Shown: positions 14,072-24,017 of the stretch, piece after piece
Layout: every line of letters begins with the position of its first letter
Numbering within the stretch: the stretch's first letter is position 1
Assembly: GCF_039691755.1 (NCBI RefSeq)
Contig: NZ_CP137552.1
Span: 1-64,000, forward strand
DNA: 64,000 nt
Direction: 5' to 3'
Source: Halomonas sp. Bachu 37
GTDB taxonomy: Bacteria > Pseudomonadota > Gammaproteobacteria > Pseudomonadales > Halomonadaceae
Made by a program: the position numbers and the translations under genes
Notes under the pieces: generated by a model
Database searches by the model: none
The model's input: the letters and a program-made list of their open reading frames with translations, nothing else
What the model was told of the DNA's origin: nothing

Positions 14072-14836
14072 GTGCCCATTTCTGCCGTGCTGATCGTGAA
14101 AAACGAAGCGCATCACTTACGTGAATGCCTGGAAACGCTCACCTGGGCTGATGAAATTGCCGTGCTGGATGCGGGTAGCCAGGATGAGACGTGCGAGATT
14201 GCCCGTGAGTTCACGGATAACGTCAGTGTCAACGCGGACTGGCAGGGCTTTGGTATCCAGCGTCAGCGGGCCGAGGCGTTGGCTAGCCATGAGTGGATTC
14301 TAATGGTGGATGCGGATGAGCGCGTCACGCCTGACTTGCGTGACAGTATCCTCGAGGCCGTTAAGCAGGAGCCTGCCGTTTATAGCGTTAGTCGCCTTTC
14401 ATGGTGCTTTGGGCGCTTTATCCGGCACTCCGGCTGGTATCCTGATCGTGTCGTGCGCCTCTACCCAAAGGGGCAAGCGGTTTACAACTCGGCACTGGTG
14501 CACGAGAAGCTGGACGTACCAGAACACTTGGCGGTTAAGCGGCTCAACGGTGATCTACTTCACTATACTTACCGCGACTTGCGCCACTATCTTGAAAAAT
14601 CCGCCCACTACGCCCAGGCGTGGGCAGAGCAGCGGGCAGCCCAAGGTAAAACGGCCACGTTATGGCAGGGCTTGAATCACGGGCTGGGCTGTTTCATCCG
14701 AATGTACCTGCTGAAAGCCGGCTTCAAGGATGGCAAGCAAGGGTTTCTGCTGGCGCTGCTGTCGGCACATTCGACGTTCAACAAATACGCTGACTTATGG
14801 ATCCGCACCCATACATTACCCCCTGAGAAACGCTGA
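14072..14836 (+). CDS. Family 2 glycosyltransferase, LPS core type (WaaE/KdtX-like)
   Basis: A 254-residue single-domain GT-A glycosyltransferase. It begins [20 protein letters not shown] and carries the metal-binding DADERVTP (about residue 84 onward), the pattern of the WaaE/KdtX group that transfers glucose to the inner-core heptose in several enterobacteria. The start is GTG 14072 with AAAGGTGA upstream. Its last 21 bp overlap the end of the oppositely oriented GT9 gene. The donor and acceptor sugars cannot be told from sequence. Confidence 0.8.
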   Translation: MPISAVLIVKNEAHHLRECLETLTWADEIAVLDAGSQDETCEIAREFTDNVSVNADWQGFGIQRQRAEALASHEWILMVDADERVTPDLRDSILEAVKQEPAVYSVSRLSWCFGRFIRHSGWYPDRVVRLYPKGQAVYNSALVHEKLDVPEHLAVKRLNGDLLHYTYRDLRHYLEKSAHYAQAWAEQRAAQGKTATLWQGLNHGLGCFIRMYLLKAGFKDGKQGFLLALLSAHSTFNKYADLWIRTHTLPPEKR

Positions 14837-15856
14837 AATCTGCTGCGCTGCAGTAGCCAAATCAATTGCCGACATATCCTGCTGATCAGCGGAGTCGGGG
14901 GGGCTAAATGCCAGACGTTTCTCGGCGCTATTGCAGGTCTGCCAGCGCAACGGCGTCGCGGAGCGTTTGGCAGGGTAAAAACCTGCCGTGGCGATGTTGA
15001 GACACCCCGCGATATGCAGCGGGCCTGTAGAACCGGCAACCAACATATCGACACCCGCTAGCTGAAAGGCAAAATCGGCCACGCTGGGGCTGCTCGGAAG
15101 GCGGCTGGCGGTGATCCCGGCACTGGTGAGCTGATTGATCAGCGCTTTTGCGTGGCGCTCCTCGCTGGGGCCTGCGCTAATTAGCCAGTTAACGGGCATC
15201 GCATCATTGAGTTGCCGGTTAACCATGGCAATAAGTGTCGTGTATTGCTCAATCGAGAGATTGACAGCCGATCCGCCGCTACCAGGATGCACGACGACTA
15301 GACGCCCGTCAGCCACTGCTTGGCTGGACTCGACAATGGCGTTTCGCTGTTGCGTATATTGAGCGTCACTCATTGGCCAGAAGGGTGGCGAGGGCAGCTC
15401 AGACAACTTTAGCGAGAGCCGGGAAAGCAGCTCGCAGGCTAAATCCACATTGTATTGATACTCGGGTTTTAACGAGCGAGAGCGGCGTTGTCGTACTCGC
15501 ACGTTATAAAACACCTGTGCCCACTTGGTGGCAGGTGCCACGCGTAGTGGAATACCGGCCCGCCAGCCTGCCCAGCCAATGCGAGGGGTTGAAAACAGCG
15601 TGAGAAGCGCATCGAATCCCGCCGCTTTTATATTATCGATCAGGCCATGCCGGGCCGATTTATCAGCATCACGGCCTGGATCAATGATGACCTCATCCAC
15701 CCAAGGGCAGATGTTTGCCAGCGGTGCTGTATAGGCGGGTACCAGCACCGTGACATGGGGCGTGGGCAACGCGCTTTTCAGGCATGCCAGCGCTGGCCAG
15801 GCCAGCATGAAGTCGCCGATTTTATCATTGCGGACGACGAGTAGTTTATGCGCCAT
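14816..15856 (-). CDS. Family 9 glycosyltransferase (heptosyltransferase-like)
   Basis: A 346-residue GT-B enzyme of family GT9. The N-terminal [19 protein letters not shown] and the C-terminal [14 protein letters not shown] are typical of this family of LPS heptosyltransferases. It is a third GT9 gene of the locus beside waaF and the gene at 20133, so it probably adds a further heptose (WaaQ-like) or another core sugar. It stands alone on the minus strand, convergent with the GT2 gene and divergent from the GT4 gene. Confidence 0.82.
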   Translation of the reverse strand: MAHKLLVVRNDKIGDFMLAWPALACLKSALPTPHVTVLVPAYTAPLANICPWVDEVIIDPGRDADKSARHGLIDNIKAAGFDALLTLFSTPRIGWAGWRAGIPLRVAPATKWAQVFYNVRVRQRRSRSLKPEYQYNVDLACELLSRLSLKLSELPSPPFWPMSDAQYTQQRNAIVESSQAVADGRLVVVHPGSGGSAVNLSIEQYTTLIAMVNRQLNDAMPVNWLISAGPSEERHAKALINQLTSAGITASRLPSSPSVADFAFQLAGVDMLVAGSTGPLHIAGCLNIATAGFYPAKRSATPLRWQTCNSAEKRLAFSPPDSADQQDMSAIDLATAAQQISAFLRG

Positions 15857-15939
15857 GATTTAGGCCCTGTTAATCGCAGCCTGTATACTACTAGAGATTT
15901 ATTGATTGTTTAATGGCGAGTGGCTGGGTAGGTGAGGCA

Positions 15940-17052
15940 ATGGCAAACAAAGTGCTGCAAATATGTATGTCGGATGGCAAGGGTGGGATGGAGCTATATG
16001 TGGATCGTATCATTGGCGATTTAAAGAAAGAGGGCTGGGAAGTTATAGGAATCTGCCTTGAAAATACCAAGGTGGAAGCCTACATGCAGCAAAATGAAAT
16101 ACCATATAAAACGTTCAAAAGTAATATAAGCGCAATTTTTAATGCTTTGGATATACGTCGTTGGTTAATAGAAGAAGGCGTAAAAGTCGTACACTGTCAT
16201 AAGTCGAGTGATTTAAGATTAACGGCAGTTTTAAAGTGCTTGACACCAAGTCTAAAAGTTTTTTATACCGATCATGTGGGTGGACGGCGGCCTAAAAAAA
16301 GCCCTTATCACCGCTTCGCCTATGGAAAAGTGGATCGTGTCTTATCCATTAGCCAAGCAACTCATCGCCGTAACGTCAGCAATTTGCCGATACCCAGTGA
16401 AAACGTTATCTGTTTACCCCATGGAGTCGATATCAACAAGTACCACCCTTGTCATGATCGTGATGCTGTTCGCACCAGGCGAGAAGAGCTGGGTATTCCA
16501 GTGGATGCGGTAGTGATCGGGCTACCGGGACGCGTAACGCCGGGTAAAGGGCAGGATATTTGGATTAAAGCCTTGCTAGAACTTGATCCTGCTCTTGATT
16601 TTTTTGCGCTATCCATCGGCGGTACCGACTACGCCTCAGGGGGCGTAGAAAGTTTTTACGAGAAATTACAAAATCTTATAGACGGTACTCTGCTGGCGAA
16701 CAAAATTGCTTTTTTGGGGCACCGCAATGATCTTGCCGAAATATTGCCCCTACTCGATATTGTGTGCATTCCTTCGGAAAATGAGGCCTTTGGCCTGACG
16801 ATCATTGAATCCATGGCATGCGGCATGCCGATCATCGGTTCCAATACCGGCTCTTTACCTGAGCTAGTCGATGACGCTTCGGGCATATTGGTAGGCCCCC
16901 ATGCGATCAACGCTTGGAGTTCGGCTATGAAAAAGATGATCCGGGATGATGCCTCACGGCGGTCCATGGGCCATGCCGCTAGGCAGCGCGTCGAGCAGCA
17001 TTTCAGTAACACGCAGCATGTAAAACGCTTGATTGAGTATTATACCGCTTAA
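15940..17052 (+). CDS. Family 4 glycosyltransferase, AT-rich and probably acquired
   Basis: A 370-residue GT-B glycosyltransferase: the N-terminal donor/acceptor half starts KVLQICMSDGKGGMELYVD, and the C-terminal GT4 half has the diagnostic ENEAFGLTIIESMACGMPI with GSLPELV. ATG 15940 is preferred over ATG 15913 because of AGGTGAGG directly before it. Base composition in the first half is far from its neighbours: 16081-16140 is only about 27% GC, against roughly 60% around it, while the last third recovers. This suggests acquisition or gene conversion of a variable outer-core or O-antigen transferase. Specificity unknown. Confidence 0.85.
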   Translation: MANKVLQICMSDGKGGMELYVDRIIGDLKKEGWEVIGICLENTKVEAYMQQNEIPYKTFKSNISAIFNALDIRRWLIEEGVKVVHCHKSSDLRLTAVLKCLTPSLKVFYTDHVGGRRPKKSPYHRFAYGKVDRVLSISQATHRRNVSNLPIPSENVICLPHGVDINKYHPCHDRDAVRTRREELGIPVDAVVIGLPGRVTPGKGQDIWIKALLELDPALDFFALSIGGTDYASGGVESFYEKLQNLIDGTLLANKIAFLGHRNDLAEILPLLDIVCIPSENEAFGLTIIESMACGMPIIGSNTGSLPELVDDASGILVGPHAINAWSSAMKKMIRDDASRRSMGHAARQRVEQHFSNTQHVKRLIEYYTA

Positions 17053-17161
17053 GTAGTCAGAGCACTCTAAGCAGCATGGACCGTAGAATTGCGTGCATTG
17101 GCACGGCCTTGTCCAAGACGGCGACCTTGAAAATACGTGCCGTCAGTAAAGCGGATTGCAT

Positions 17162-18073
17162 ATGCATAGAAAATCAATTGTTACAGCGGTAAAGGCACCG
17201 GCGGGAGATCCGGCTTTTGCTTCCCTATATGCTTCAGAAATCCGTTGGCGTGTATTGAGAGCCAGGCTCCAGGTGGGCGTACGGGATCGCTTCCAGCAGT
17301 ATCTCGGGATTCCAGTGGAGCAGATGCTGCTCGCACACTGGGAAACGGAGAGGACAGGCAGGGCCGCTATCGAACGCCGCGGGCTGCCGCGACGGGCCGT
17401 GGAGCAACGCCTGGGGGAAGCATTGATTCTTCATGTGGACCCCCGGGAGCTGATTCGGATAAATGCCTGGAAGGGGTATCCCCATCGCGAACGGCCTTCA
17501 TCGTCGGCGTTCATCTGGGATGGAGAGTGGGATCTGCGCCGTGGCGACCTGCGCTATGGCCCACGTTATCGCTTCATCAGTGAACTGGATGTCTTTCGCG
17601 ATGACCTCCGGCAAACGGCGCGATTCAAGGAGTTGAACGAGAGATTGCAGGCCGGTCGGCCCTGGTCCTCGCACCAGCAGGGGATACTGCTCGATACCGA
17701 AGCAAAGATCCTCACCTATTTACGCGCTTACCTGAGCTTTCTCGACAATATGGCGGTCAAGGGATTCGATGCCGGGCTTGGCAAGGATGACCTTGGCGTC
17801 GCGGTAACCCGAGAGGGGCGGCTGATCAAGATCAACCGTGGTTTGCATCGCCTGGCCATGGCGCAGCGCCTTGGATTGCCTTCAGTGCCGGTAAGGGTGA
17901 AGGCGGTTCATCGAGAGTGGTGGCAGCGAGTCACCCAAGGTGCCCAGGGCACACAAGCGCTTGAGCGTGGCAAAGACGCCTTGCAGAGGTGTGTTCCCGA
18001 GACCGAACCGGGAGAGCTGGACCCTGAGGTCATAACAGAAGCGTTCCAATGGCCGGTCCCCCGGGTCTCATGA
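17162..18073 (+). CDS. Uncharacterised protein with a C-terminal ParB/Srx-like HRL motif
   Basis: I do not recognise a named family. The 303-residue product is soluble, rich in Arg, Glu and Leu, and has no signal peptide or membrane span. Residues 210-250 read DLGVAVTREGRL, then GLHRLAMAQRLG (227-238), then VPVRVKAVHREWW; the G-x-HRL-A-x(4)-LG pattern resembles the nucleotide-binding box of ParB/sulfiredoxin-fold proteins. The track start is TTG 17156; I prefer ATG 17162. It lies between a GT4 glycosyltransferase and an O-antigen ligase on the same strand, so a role in surface polysaccharide is plausible, for example as a kinase- or nuclease-like modifier, but this is inference only. Confidence 0.7.
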   Translation: MHRKSIVTAVKAPAGDPAFASLYASEIRWRVLRARLQVGVRDRFQQYLGIPVEQMLLAHWETERTGRAAIERRGLPRRAVEQRLGEALILHVDPRELIRINAWKGYPHRERPSSSAFIWDGEWDLRRGDLRYGPRYRFISELDVFRDDLRQTARFKELNERLQAGRPWSSHQQGILLDTEAKILTYLRAYLSFLDNMAVKGFDAGLGKDDLGVAVTREGRLIKINRGLHRLAMAQRLGLPSVPVRVKAVHREWWQRVTQGAQGTQALERGKDALQRCVPETEPGELDPEVITEAFQWPVPRVS

Positions 18074-18148
18074 AGGCCCGCTGTAATGGGGTCGCGAGTC
18101 TGGCAGAATAGCTGGCTTTCTCCTTCCCGTGTCCAGGCGGAAACAGTC

Positions 18149-19414
18149 ATGGCCCCACCGTTATCATCGTTCTCTCCCTCCCCGTTTGCGTTACTGCGTG
18201 GATACACCTCGATAGCCGTGTTCCTGCTAGGCGCTATCGCCTTGATTGTTCCTTCGGGCTATTCGGTGGGTGCTGCCCTGTTGCTGCTGGGGAGTTTCCT
18301 GTTGCCCTTTACCCGTCCTGGCGTGTCCTTCAATCGTCAGGACCTTCTGGTGATCGGTGTCCTGTCAGCCTATGCCCTGACGGGGCTGCTCGAAGCCTGG
18401 CTCGATGGGCAGGGGAGCCGTGGTGCTGACAAGCCTCTGCGTTTTCTGTTCGCCATTCCCGTTCTGGCCTTGATATTGGCTTATCCGCCACGACTCGCCT
18501 GGATGTGGGCGGGCCTGGCCACCGGCGGCATCGTGGTCGGAAGCTGGGGCGCCTGGCAGAAGCTGGTGATGGGCATCGAGCGGGCCGAGGGCTACACCTA
18601 TGTCATCCAGTTCGGCAATATCAGTTTGTTGACCGGGGTGCTGTGCCTCGCGGGCATGGGCTGGGCGACGATGCAAAAGCGCCGTAGCCTCTGGATAATG
18701 ATGCTGGCGCTGGGCGCCGTTGGCGGGGTGCTGGGCTCGCTGTTTTCCGGCAGCCGGGGTGGGTGGATAGGCTTGCCGGTAGTCCTGCTGGTACTGTATC
18801 GCGCCTATGGCCGTGAGCTGTCCTATCCGCTTAAACTCAGTGCCTTGGCAGCGGTATTGATGGCGGGGTTACTGGTCTATGCCATACCCCAGATGGGGGT
18901 GCAGCAGCGGGTCCATCAGGCGTTCTCCGATGTCGAGCTCTATGTCAGTGGCGAGAATCGGTTCTCATCCGTCGGCGCGCGGTTCGAGATGTGGCGGGGT
19001 GCCGCGCAGCTGATTGTCGAGAAACCCGTGTTCGGCTGGGGAGACAATGGCTATCAACGGGGCATGCAGGCCCTGGCCGATAACGGGGTGATTCATCCGG
19101 AGGTTACCCAGTTCGGGCACGCGCATAACGAGTTCATCAATACCATGGCCAAGCGTGGCGTGGTGGGGTTGATAGCACTGATCGCCTTGTATCTGGTCCC
19201 CATGCGTCTGTTCATGCGCCAACTGCATGCGCCCCATATGGTGCTCCGTTCGGTGGCGGTAGCTGGCACGCTCTTGCCCGTGACCTATATCGATTTCGGC
19301 CTTTCTCAAGCCTTCCTCGACCATAACAGCGGCGTGATGATTTACGCTTTCTGGCTGGCGGTGTTATGGGGAAGTTATCGCCGACTGCAAGCGGATGACA
19401 CGCCGGCGGCATAA
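18149..19414 (+). CDS. waaL: O-antigen ligase / Wzy-type polymerase family membrane protein
   Basis: A 421-residue polytopic inner-membrane protein with roughly ten to twelve hydrophobic segments and the large periplasmic loop of the Wzy_C/WaaL family; GHAHNEFINTMAKRG (about 323-337) contains the conserved histidine motif HxHNxF-like used by ligases to move undecaprenyl-linked glycan to lipid A core. An earlier ATG exists at 18086, but AGGCGGA stands just before ATG 18149. It is followed by the oppositely oriented Kdo kinase. Presence of a ligase implies that O antigen or a similar polymer is attached in this strain, though no O-antigen cluster is in view. Confidence 0.78.
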   Translation: MAPPLSSFSPSPFALLRGYTSIAVFLLGAIALIVPSGYSVGAALLLLGSFLLPFTRPGVSFNRQDLLVIGVLSAYALTGLLEAWLDGQGSRGADKPLRFLFAIPVLALILAYPPRLAWMWAGLATGGIVVGSWGAWQKLVMGIERAEGYTYVIQFGNISLLTGVLCLAGMGWATMQKRRSLWIMMLALGAVGGVLGSLFSGSRGGWIGLPVVLLVLYRAYGRELSYPLKLSALAAVLMAGLLVYAIPQMGVQQRVHQAFSDVELYVSGENRFSSVGARFEMWRGAAQLIVEKPVFGWGDNGYQRGMQALADNGVIHPEVTQFGHAHNEFINTMAKRGVVGLIALIALYLVPMRLFMRQLHAPHMVLRSVAVAGTLLPVTYIDFGLSQAFLDHNSGVMIYAFWLAVLWGSYRRLQADDTPAA

Positions 19415-19429
19415 GCGATAGGGCACGTA

Positions 19430-20134
19430 TTACCCCCCATACCCCCGCCGGATCGCCGGCATGATCGGATTAGCGGTGAACTTGTTCACGGACCGCGCGA
19501 GCCTGTCCAGGTTCGCCTGCTGCCACTTGCCGGGTTGGCGGAGCTGGCAGCGATCCAGGTCGATCAGCCAGACATGCTCCTGTTCGTCCACCAGCAGGTT
19601 ACGGGCGTTGAGGTCTACATGGTCCAGGTGGGAGGCGTGAAAGCGACGTATGGTGGCCCCGACGCGTTCAAGCAAGGCAGAATCGGCGCGGTCTTCGGTC
19701 AATAGGTCGGCCAGGGCGCGAGCCCCGGGAATACGCACGGTGATCAATGCCGCTTCATAGCTGAGCCCATGGCGGGTCACGCTTGCGGCGACAGGACGCG
19801 GTACCGGCAGGCCTTGCTCAAAGAGCCAGGCGGTCAGGCGTAGTTCGCGAAAGGCACGGCTGCTTTCGTAGCCCGTCCATAGGTAGCGCGATTGGCTCAC
19901 TTTCGCCATCAAGCCACCGCGACGATAGGGTCTCAGCACCCACTGTTCATTGCCGGCATCGATAAACACGCTGCTGCCACGCCCCGGGGCTTCTCCCACT
20001 ACCTTACCCATCCGGTACCAGTATTCCGGCGCGAACCAGCACGGCCCGATTTGGTCTGATCCAGTGGCGTCACATAAACTGGCGGCATCATGTAAAATCA
20101 GACTCTTTTCCTGCTGGAGTGTCGCCAAGCGCAT
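19430..20134 (-). CDS. kdkA: 3-deoxy-D-manno-octulosonic acid (Kdo) kinase
   Basis: A 234-residue member of the WaaP/KdkA group of eukaryotic-like LPS kinases. The catalytic loop is HVDLNARN at 172-179 and the metal-binding motif IDLD at 191-194; an invariant-lysine region lies near MAKVSQSR (about 76-83). KdkA phosphorylates the single Kdo on lipid A in Haemophilus and Vibrio. Start ATG 20134 has a GAGGG site and fits the usual length of about 240; the longer open frame upstream is spurious. Its start codon interlocks with that of the divergent heptosyltransferase, a pairing that matches the known kdkA-opsX neighbourhood of Haemophilus. Confidence 0.88.
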   Translation of the reverse strand: MRLATLQQEKSLILHDAASLCDATGSDQIGPCWFAPEYWYRMGKVVGEAPGRGSSVFIDAGNEQWVLRPYRRGGLMAKVSQSRYLWTGYESSRAFRELRLTAWLFEQGLPVPRPVAASVTRHGLSYEAALITVRIPGARALADLLTEDRADSALLERVGATIRRFHASHLDHVDLNARNLLVDEQEHVWLIDLDRCQLRQPGKWQQANLDRLARSVNKFTANPIMPAIRRGYGG

Positions 20135-21227
20135 GAAGCACCCTCTGCCTGTTAATCCCGAACATATCGCCATACTTCGCCTATCCGCTTTGGGCGATGT
20201 ATGTAACCTGGTGCCGACGGTGCGCGCTCTGCAGCGCCAGTGGCCCCAAGCGCGTATCACCTGGATCATCGGCAAGGGGGAATACAGTTTACTGACCGGG
20301 CTAACCGGGGTCGAGTTCGTGGTCTACGACAAGTCCACGGGGCTTGCGGGCATGCGCGCCTTGTGGCGCCAGCTCGCCGATACTCGCTTCGATGTGCTGC
20401 TGCACATGCAACAGGCCATCCGGGCCAGCATCCTGTCGCTGGGACTGAAGGCGAATGTCCGCATCGGTTACGACAAGGCGCGCGCCAAGGACGCCCAGCA
20501 CTGGTTCACCCAGCGCCAGCTTACCCCGCGCCCGCGTGCGCATGTACTCGAGTCGTTCATGGACTTCGCCCGTCTGCTGGGGGTGGAGGACGACTCGCTG
20601 GCCTGGGACATGCCGGTGCCTCAGAGTGCCTATGAAGAAGCCCAGCTGCTCAGTGGAGATGCACCGTATCTGGTGATCAACCCCTGCAGCAACGTGCGTC
20701 TGCGCAATTTCCGCAACTGGTCGGCGGAAGGCTACGCCAGCGTGATCGAACATGCCTGGACCCAGCACGGCCTGAAAAGCGTACTGACGGGCGGGGGCAA
20801 TACTCAGGAGCGGACCATGGGCGAACAGATCCAGCAGCTGTGCCGCCCCGAGAGCGTCATCAATGCCATTGGCGGAACGTCGCTGAAGGGCGTGATGGCA
20901 CTGATCGACCGCGCCCGCGCTGTCGTGGCTCCGGACACCGGCCCCATTCACATGGCCAACGCCCTGCAGACGCCGGCGCTTGGTCTTTACGCCACCACCA
21001 ACCCGCAGCGTGCCGCGCCCTACCTGTGGCGGGAATTCGCCGTCAATGCCTATCCCGAGGCGGTGCGGACCTATCTTCACAAATCCGTCGATGACATCAG
21101 CTGGGGGCAGCGGGTGCGCCACCCCGATGCCATGAGTCTGATTCGCACGGAACAGGTCATCACTCAGTTGGATGCCCTCCTGGAACACACCACCCACGAA
21201 CCCTTTGCCGCACGGAGCCCCCAATGA
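20133..21227 (+). CDS. Family 9 heptosyltransferase, OpsX/WaaC-like
   Basis: A 364-residue GT9 glycosyltransferase beginning [19 protein letters not shown], with the usual late motif [14 protein letters not shown]. Its resemblance and its position next to a Kdo kinase suggest an OpsX-type heptosyltransferase I that adds the first heptose to phospho-Kdo. ATG 20133 shares bases with the kdkA start codon on the other strand; a GGAG lies 13 bases upstream, longer than ideal. The end overlaps hldE by four bases (ATGA), indicating translational coupling with ADP-heptose synthesis. Confidence 0.85.
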   Translation: MKHPLPVNPEHIAILRLSALGDVCNLVPTVRALQRQWPQARITWIIGKGEYSLLTGLTGVEFVVYDKSTGLAGMRALWRQLADTRFDVLLHMQQAIRASILSLGLKANVRIGYDKARAKDAQHWFTQRQLTPRPRAHVLESFMDFARLLGVEDDSLAWDMPVPQSAYEEAQLLSGDAPYLVINPCSNVRLRNFRNWSAEGYASVIEHAWTQHGLKSVLTGGGNTQERTMGEQIQQLCRPESVINAIGGTSLKGVMALIDRARAVVAPDTGPIHMANALQTPALGLYATTNPQRAAPYLWREFAVNAYPEAVRTYLHKSVDDISWGQRVRHPDAMSLIRTEQVITQLDALLEHTTHEPFAARSPQ

Positions 21228-22654
21228 AAGTCGACTTGACCGCCCTCGAGCAGGCCCGCTTGTTGATCGTGGGAGACGTGATGCTGGATCGCTACTGGCA
21301 TGGCGCCACGTCACGGATTTCTCCCGAGGCGCCCGTGCCGGTGGTGCGGGTTGAAGACGCCGACGATCGACCAGGCGGCGCTGCCAACGTCGCCCTGAAT
21401 ATCGCGGCGCTGGGTGGCCGGGCCGCCCTGGCGGGTGTGGTAGGCGAGGATGACAATGCCCGCTTGCTCGAGCAGCGTCTTGTCGCCAGTGAAGTGAAGA
21501 CTTACTTTCAGCGTAGCCAAACAGTACCCACAATCACGAAATTGCGCGTGATGAGCCGCAACCAGCAGCTGCTGCGTCTGGATTTCGAGCAGCAGCTGCA
21601 GGCGGTGGATACCGATGAGCTGGTCTCCCGAGTGGAAGAGGCGCTTTCGCAGTGCGATGTGGTGATTCTGTCGGATTATGGCAAGGGAACGCTCAACCAG
21701 GTGGAGCGCCTGATCAACCTGGCGCGTGCCGCCGGCAAACGGGTGCTGGTCGATCCCAAGGGTGGCGACTTTACCAAGTACCGGGGCGCTAGCGTGATCA
21801 CCCCCAATTTGATGGAATTCGAAGCCATCGTCGGCCCCTGTGACAGCGAGGCGGAGCTGGCTGAGCGGGGCGAAGCGCTGCGCGCGGATCTCGAGCTTGA
21901 AGCGTTACTGATCACGCGCAGCGAGAAGGGCATGACCCTGATCCGAGAAGGTCATGCGCCATTGAATCTGCCGACGCGAGCCCAGGAAGTCTTCGACGTC
22001 ACCGGCGCGGGGGACACCGTCATCGGCATCCTCGGTGCGGCGTTGGCGTCGGGCCACGCCTACCCCGAAGCGATGCTTCTCGCCAACCTGGCGGCCGGCC
22101 TGGTGGTGGCCAAGCCCGGCACCGCCACGCTATCCATCGCCGAGCTTTATACCGCCCTGCACGGCGATAGTCTGGCGGAATTCGGCGTGGTCGAAGCGCC
22201 AACCCTGATAGCGGCGGTGCGTGCCGCCCAGCTCCGTGGCGAGCGCGTGGTGATGACCAATGGCTGTTTCGATATCCTCCATGCCGGCCACGTCGCTTAT
22301 CTGGAGCAGGCCAGCCAGCTGGGCGATCGCTTGATCGTGGCGGTAAACGACGATGCCTCGGTGGCGCGCCTGAAGGGGCCGAAGCGGCCCATCAACCCGC
22401 TGAACCGGCGCATGCAGGTGTTGGCGGGACTCGGCGCGGTGGACTGGGTAGTGCCCTTCGGCGAGGATACCCCCCAGACACTGATCGAGGCCGTATTGCC
22501 GGACATCCTGGTCAAGGGCGGCGACTATCGTCCCGAGGAGATCGCCGGCGGTGAAGCGGTGCGTAACCACGGTGGCGAGGTCAAGGTGCTAGGGTTCGAG
22601 GATGGGGTGTCGACCACCGAGATGATCGCCTCCATCGTGGACCGCGAGCGCTGA
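21224..22654 (+). CDS. hldE: Bifunctional heptose 7-phosphate kinase / heptose 1-phosphate adenylyltransferase
   Basis: A two-domain enzyme of ADP-heptose synthesis. Residues 1-320 form a ribokinase-like D-beta-D-heptose-7-phosphate kinase with the GAGD anion-hole motif at 261-264; residues about 340-476 form a cytidylyltransferase-fold adenylyltransferase with [11 protein letters not shown] (346-356), whose HxGH-type box binds ATP. Length 476 equals that of E. coli HldE. It acts before and after GmhB (6408-6968) and feeds HldD (10243-11199). It overlaps the heptosyltransferase by 4 bp and waaA by 1 bp, so the three are one translational unit. Confidence 0.96.
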   Translation: MKVDLTALEQARLLIVGDVMLDRYWHGATSRISPEAPVPVVRVEDADDRPGGAANVALNIAALGGRAALAGVVGEDDNARLLEQRLVASEVKTYFQRSQTVPTITKLRVMSRNQQLLRLDFEQQLQAVDTDELVSRVEEALSQCDVVILSDYGKGTLNQVERLINLARAAGKRVLVDPKGGDFTKYRGASVITPNLMEFEAIVGPCDSEAELAERGEALRADLELEALLITRSEKGMTLIREGHAPLNLPTRAQEVFDVTGAGDTVIGILGAALASGHAYPEAMLLANLAAGLVVAKPGTATLSIAELYTALHGDSLAEFGVVEAPTLIAAVRAAQLRGERVVMTNGCFDILHAGHVAYLEQASQLGDRLIVAVNDDASVARLKGPKRPINPLNRRMQVLAGLGAVDWVVPFGEDTPQTLIEAVLPDILVKGGDYRPEEIAGGEAVRNHGGEVKVLGFEDGVSTTEMIASIVDRER

Positions 22655-23952
22655 TGCACTTGCTCGCCTGGCCGCGTCGGCTCTACTCGGTCGCACTGTA
22701 TGTTCTCTCACCCTTGATCGCCTGGCGCATCTGGCGTGAGCAAGTACCCACTTATTCACGCCTGCAGCGGCTGGGCTATCGGCTTGCGCCCTTGCCCCCG
22801 GCGCCGCGCATATGGCTGCACTGCGCCTCGGTGGGGGAAGTCCGCGCGGCCCGCCCGCTGATCGAAGGGCTTCTCTCGCGTTATCCCAGGCACAGCCTGC
22901 TATTGACGACCATGACTGCCACCGGTGCCCAGCAGGCCCAGGCGCTGATCGCCGAGCAGGCCGAAGACGACCGGCGCCGGCTCGCCCACCGCTTCTTGCC
23001 GCTGGATTTTCCCGCTGCCGCCAAGCGCTTTGTGCGTGGTATTCAGCCTGTGTTTGCCATTCTGTTCGAAACCGAGCTGTGGCCCAATCTGCTGCACGCC
23101 TGTCGCCGGCAAGGGGTGCCGGTAGCGGTGGTGAATGGCCGCCTGTCGCCGCGTGCGCTCAAGCGTTACCGTCACTTGCGTCCGCTCATGGAAGGCGCTA
23201 TGGCGAACATCGATTGGCTTGCGGCGAAATCGATAGCGGACGCCGAGCGCTTCCAGGCACTGGGTGATGTGGCGGCGCGTACCACCGTTGTCGGTTCGCT
23301 GAAATTCGAGATGCCAGCACAGGATAAGACATTGCAGGCAGGTGAGCGTTTACTTCAAGAGTGGAGCGAACGGCCGGTCTGGGTGGCGGGTTCCACCCGC
23401 GAGGGAGAAGAAGCGCTGCTGCTCGAAGCACATCGCCAGTTGCGAAAGCGTTTCCCTGAGGCGTTGCTGGTACTGGTACCACGCCATCCCCGGCGCTTCG
23501 ATGAAGTGGCCAAACTTTGCCAGGACCAGGGGTGGATCTTAAGTCGCCGTTCCCGGCAGCAGCCCGTGAGCGACGAAACCGCCGTTTACCTGGGTGATAC
23601 CCTGGGCGAGTTGGCAACGCTCTATGCGACAGCCAACGTGGCGTTCGTGGGGGGGAGTCTGGTTCCGTTGGGAGGGCATAACGTGCTGGAGCCCGCAGCG
23701 TTGGGAAAGCCCGTGTTGAGTGGTCCTTTCATCGATAACTTCGCCGACGTGGTGGAGCCGCTGCAGGCGGCACAGGCCCTGACACTGGTAGAAGACGCCG
23801 CAGCCTTGGCCAAGGCGCTCAAGCTGCGTTTCGCCGATCCCGCCCGTTGTCAGCGGGAAGGCGATGCGGGCCGCGAGGTAATCGCTGCACAGCGAGGCGC
23901 GCTGGCTCGCACACTGGATGGGTTGGCACGTTTATTACCTGACGGGCAGTAA
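22654..23952 (+). CDS. waaA: Kdo transferase (3-deoxy-D-manno-octulosonate transferase)
   Basis: A 432-residue GT30 GT-B enzyme with an N-terminal membrane anchor (about 1-25), transferring Kdo from CMP-Kdo to lipid IVA. Recognisable family text includes IWLHCASVGEVRAARPL, FETELWPNLLHACR and, near the C-terminus, FVGGSLVPLGGHNVLEPAA. With a Kdo kinase in the same locus, this enzyme is likely monofunctional (one Kdo), which sequence alone cannot prove. The ATG overlaps the hldE stop. It converges on rpiA. Confidence 0.95.
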   Translation: MHLLAWPRRLYSVALYVLSPLIAWRIWREQVPTYSRLQRLGYRLAPLPPAPRIWLHCASVGEVRAARPLIEGLLSRYPRHSLLLTTMTATGAQQAQALIAEQAEDDRRRLAHRFLPLDFPAAAKRFVRGIQPVFAILFETELWPNLLHACRRQGVPVAVVNGRLSPRALKRYRHLRPLMEGAMANIDWLAAKSIADAERFQALGDVAARTTVVGSLKFEMPAQDKTLQAGERLLQEWSERPVWVAGSTREGEEALLLEAHRQLRKRFPEALLVLVPRHPRRFDEVAKLCQDQGWILSRRSRQQPVSDETAVYLGDTLGELATLYATANVAFVGGSLVPLGGHNVLEPAALGKPVLSGPFIDNFADVVEPLQAAQALTLVEDAAALAKALKLRFADPARCQREGDAGREVIAAQRGALARTLDGLARLLPDGQ

Positions 23953-24017
23953 AAGCCGGGTGGGGCCAGGGCGGGAAATTACGCCGGCCCTGGAGCAGAG
24001 AGGGGATGGCTTTTATT

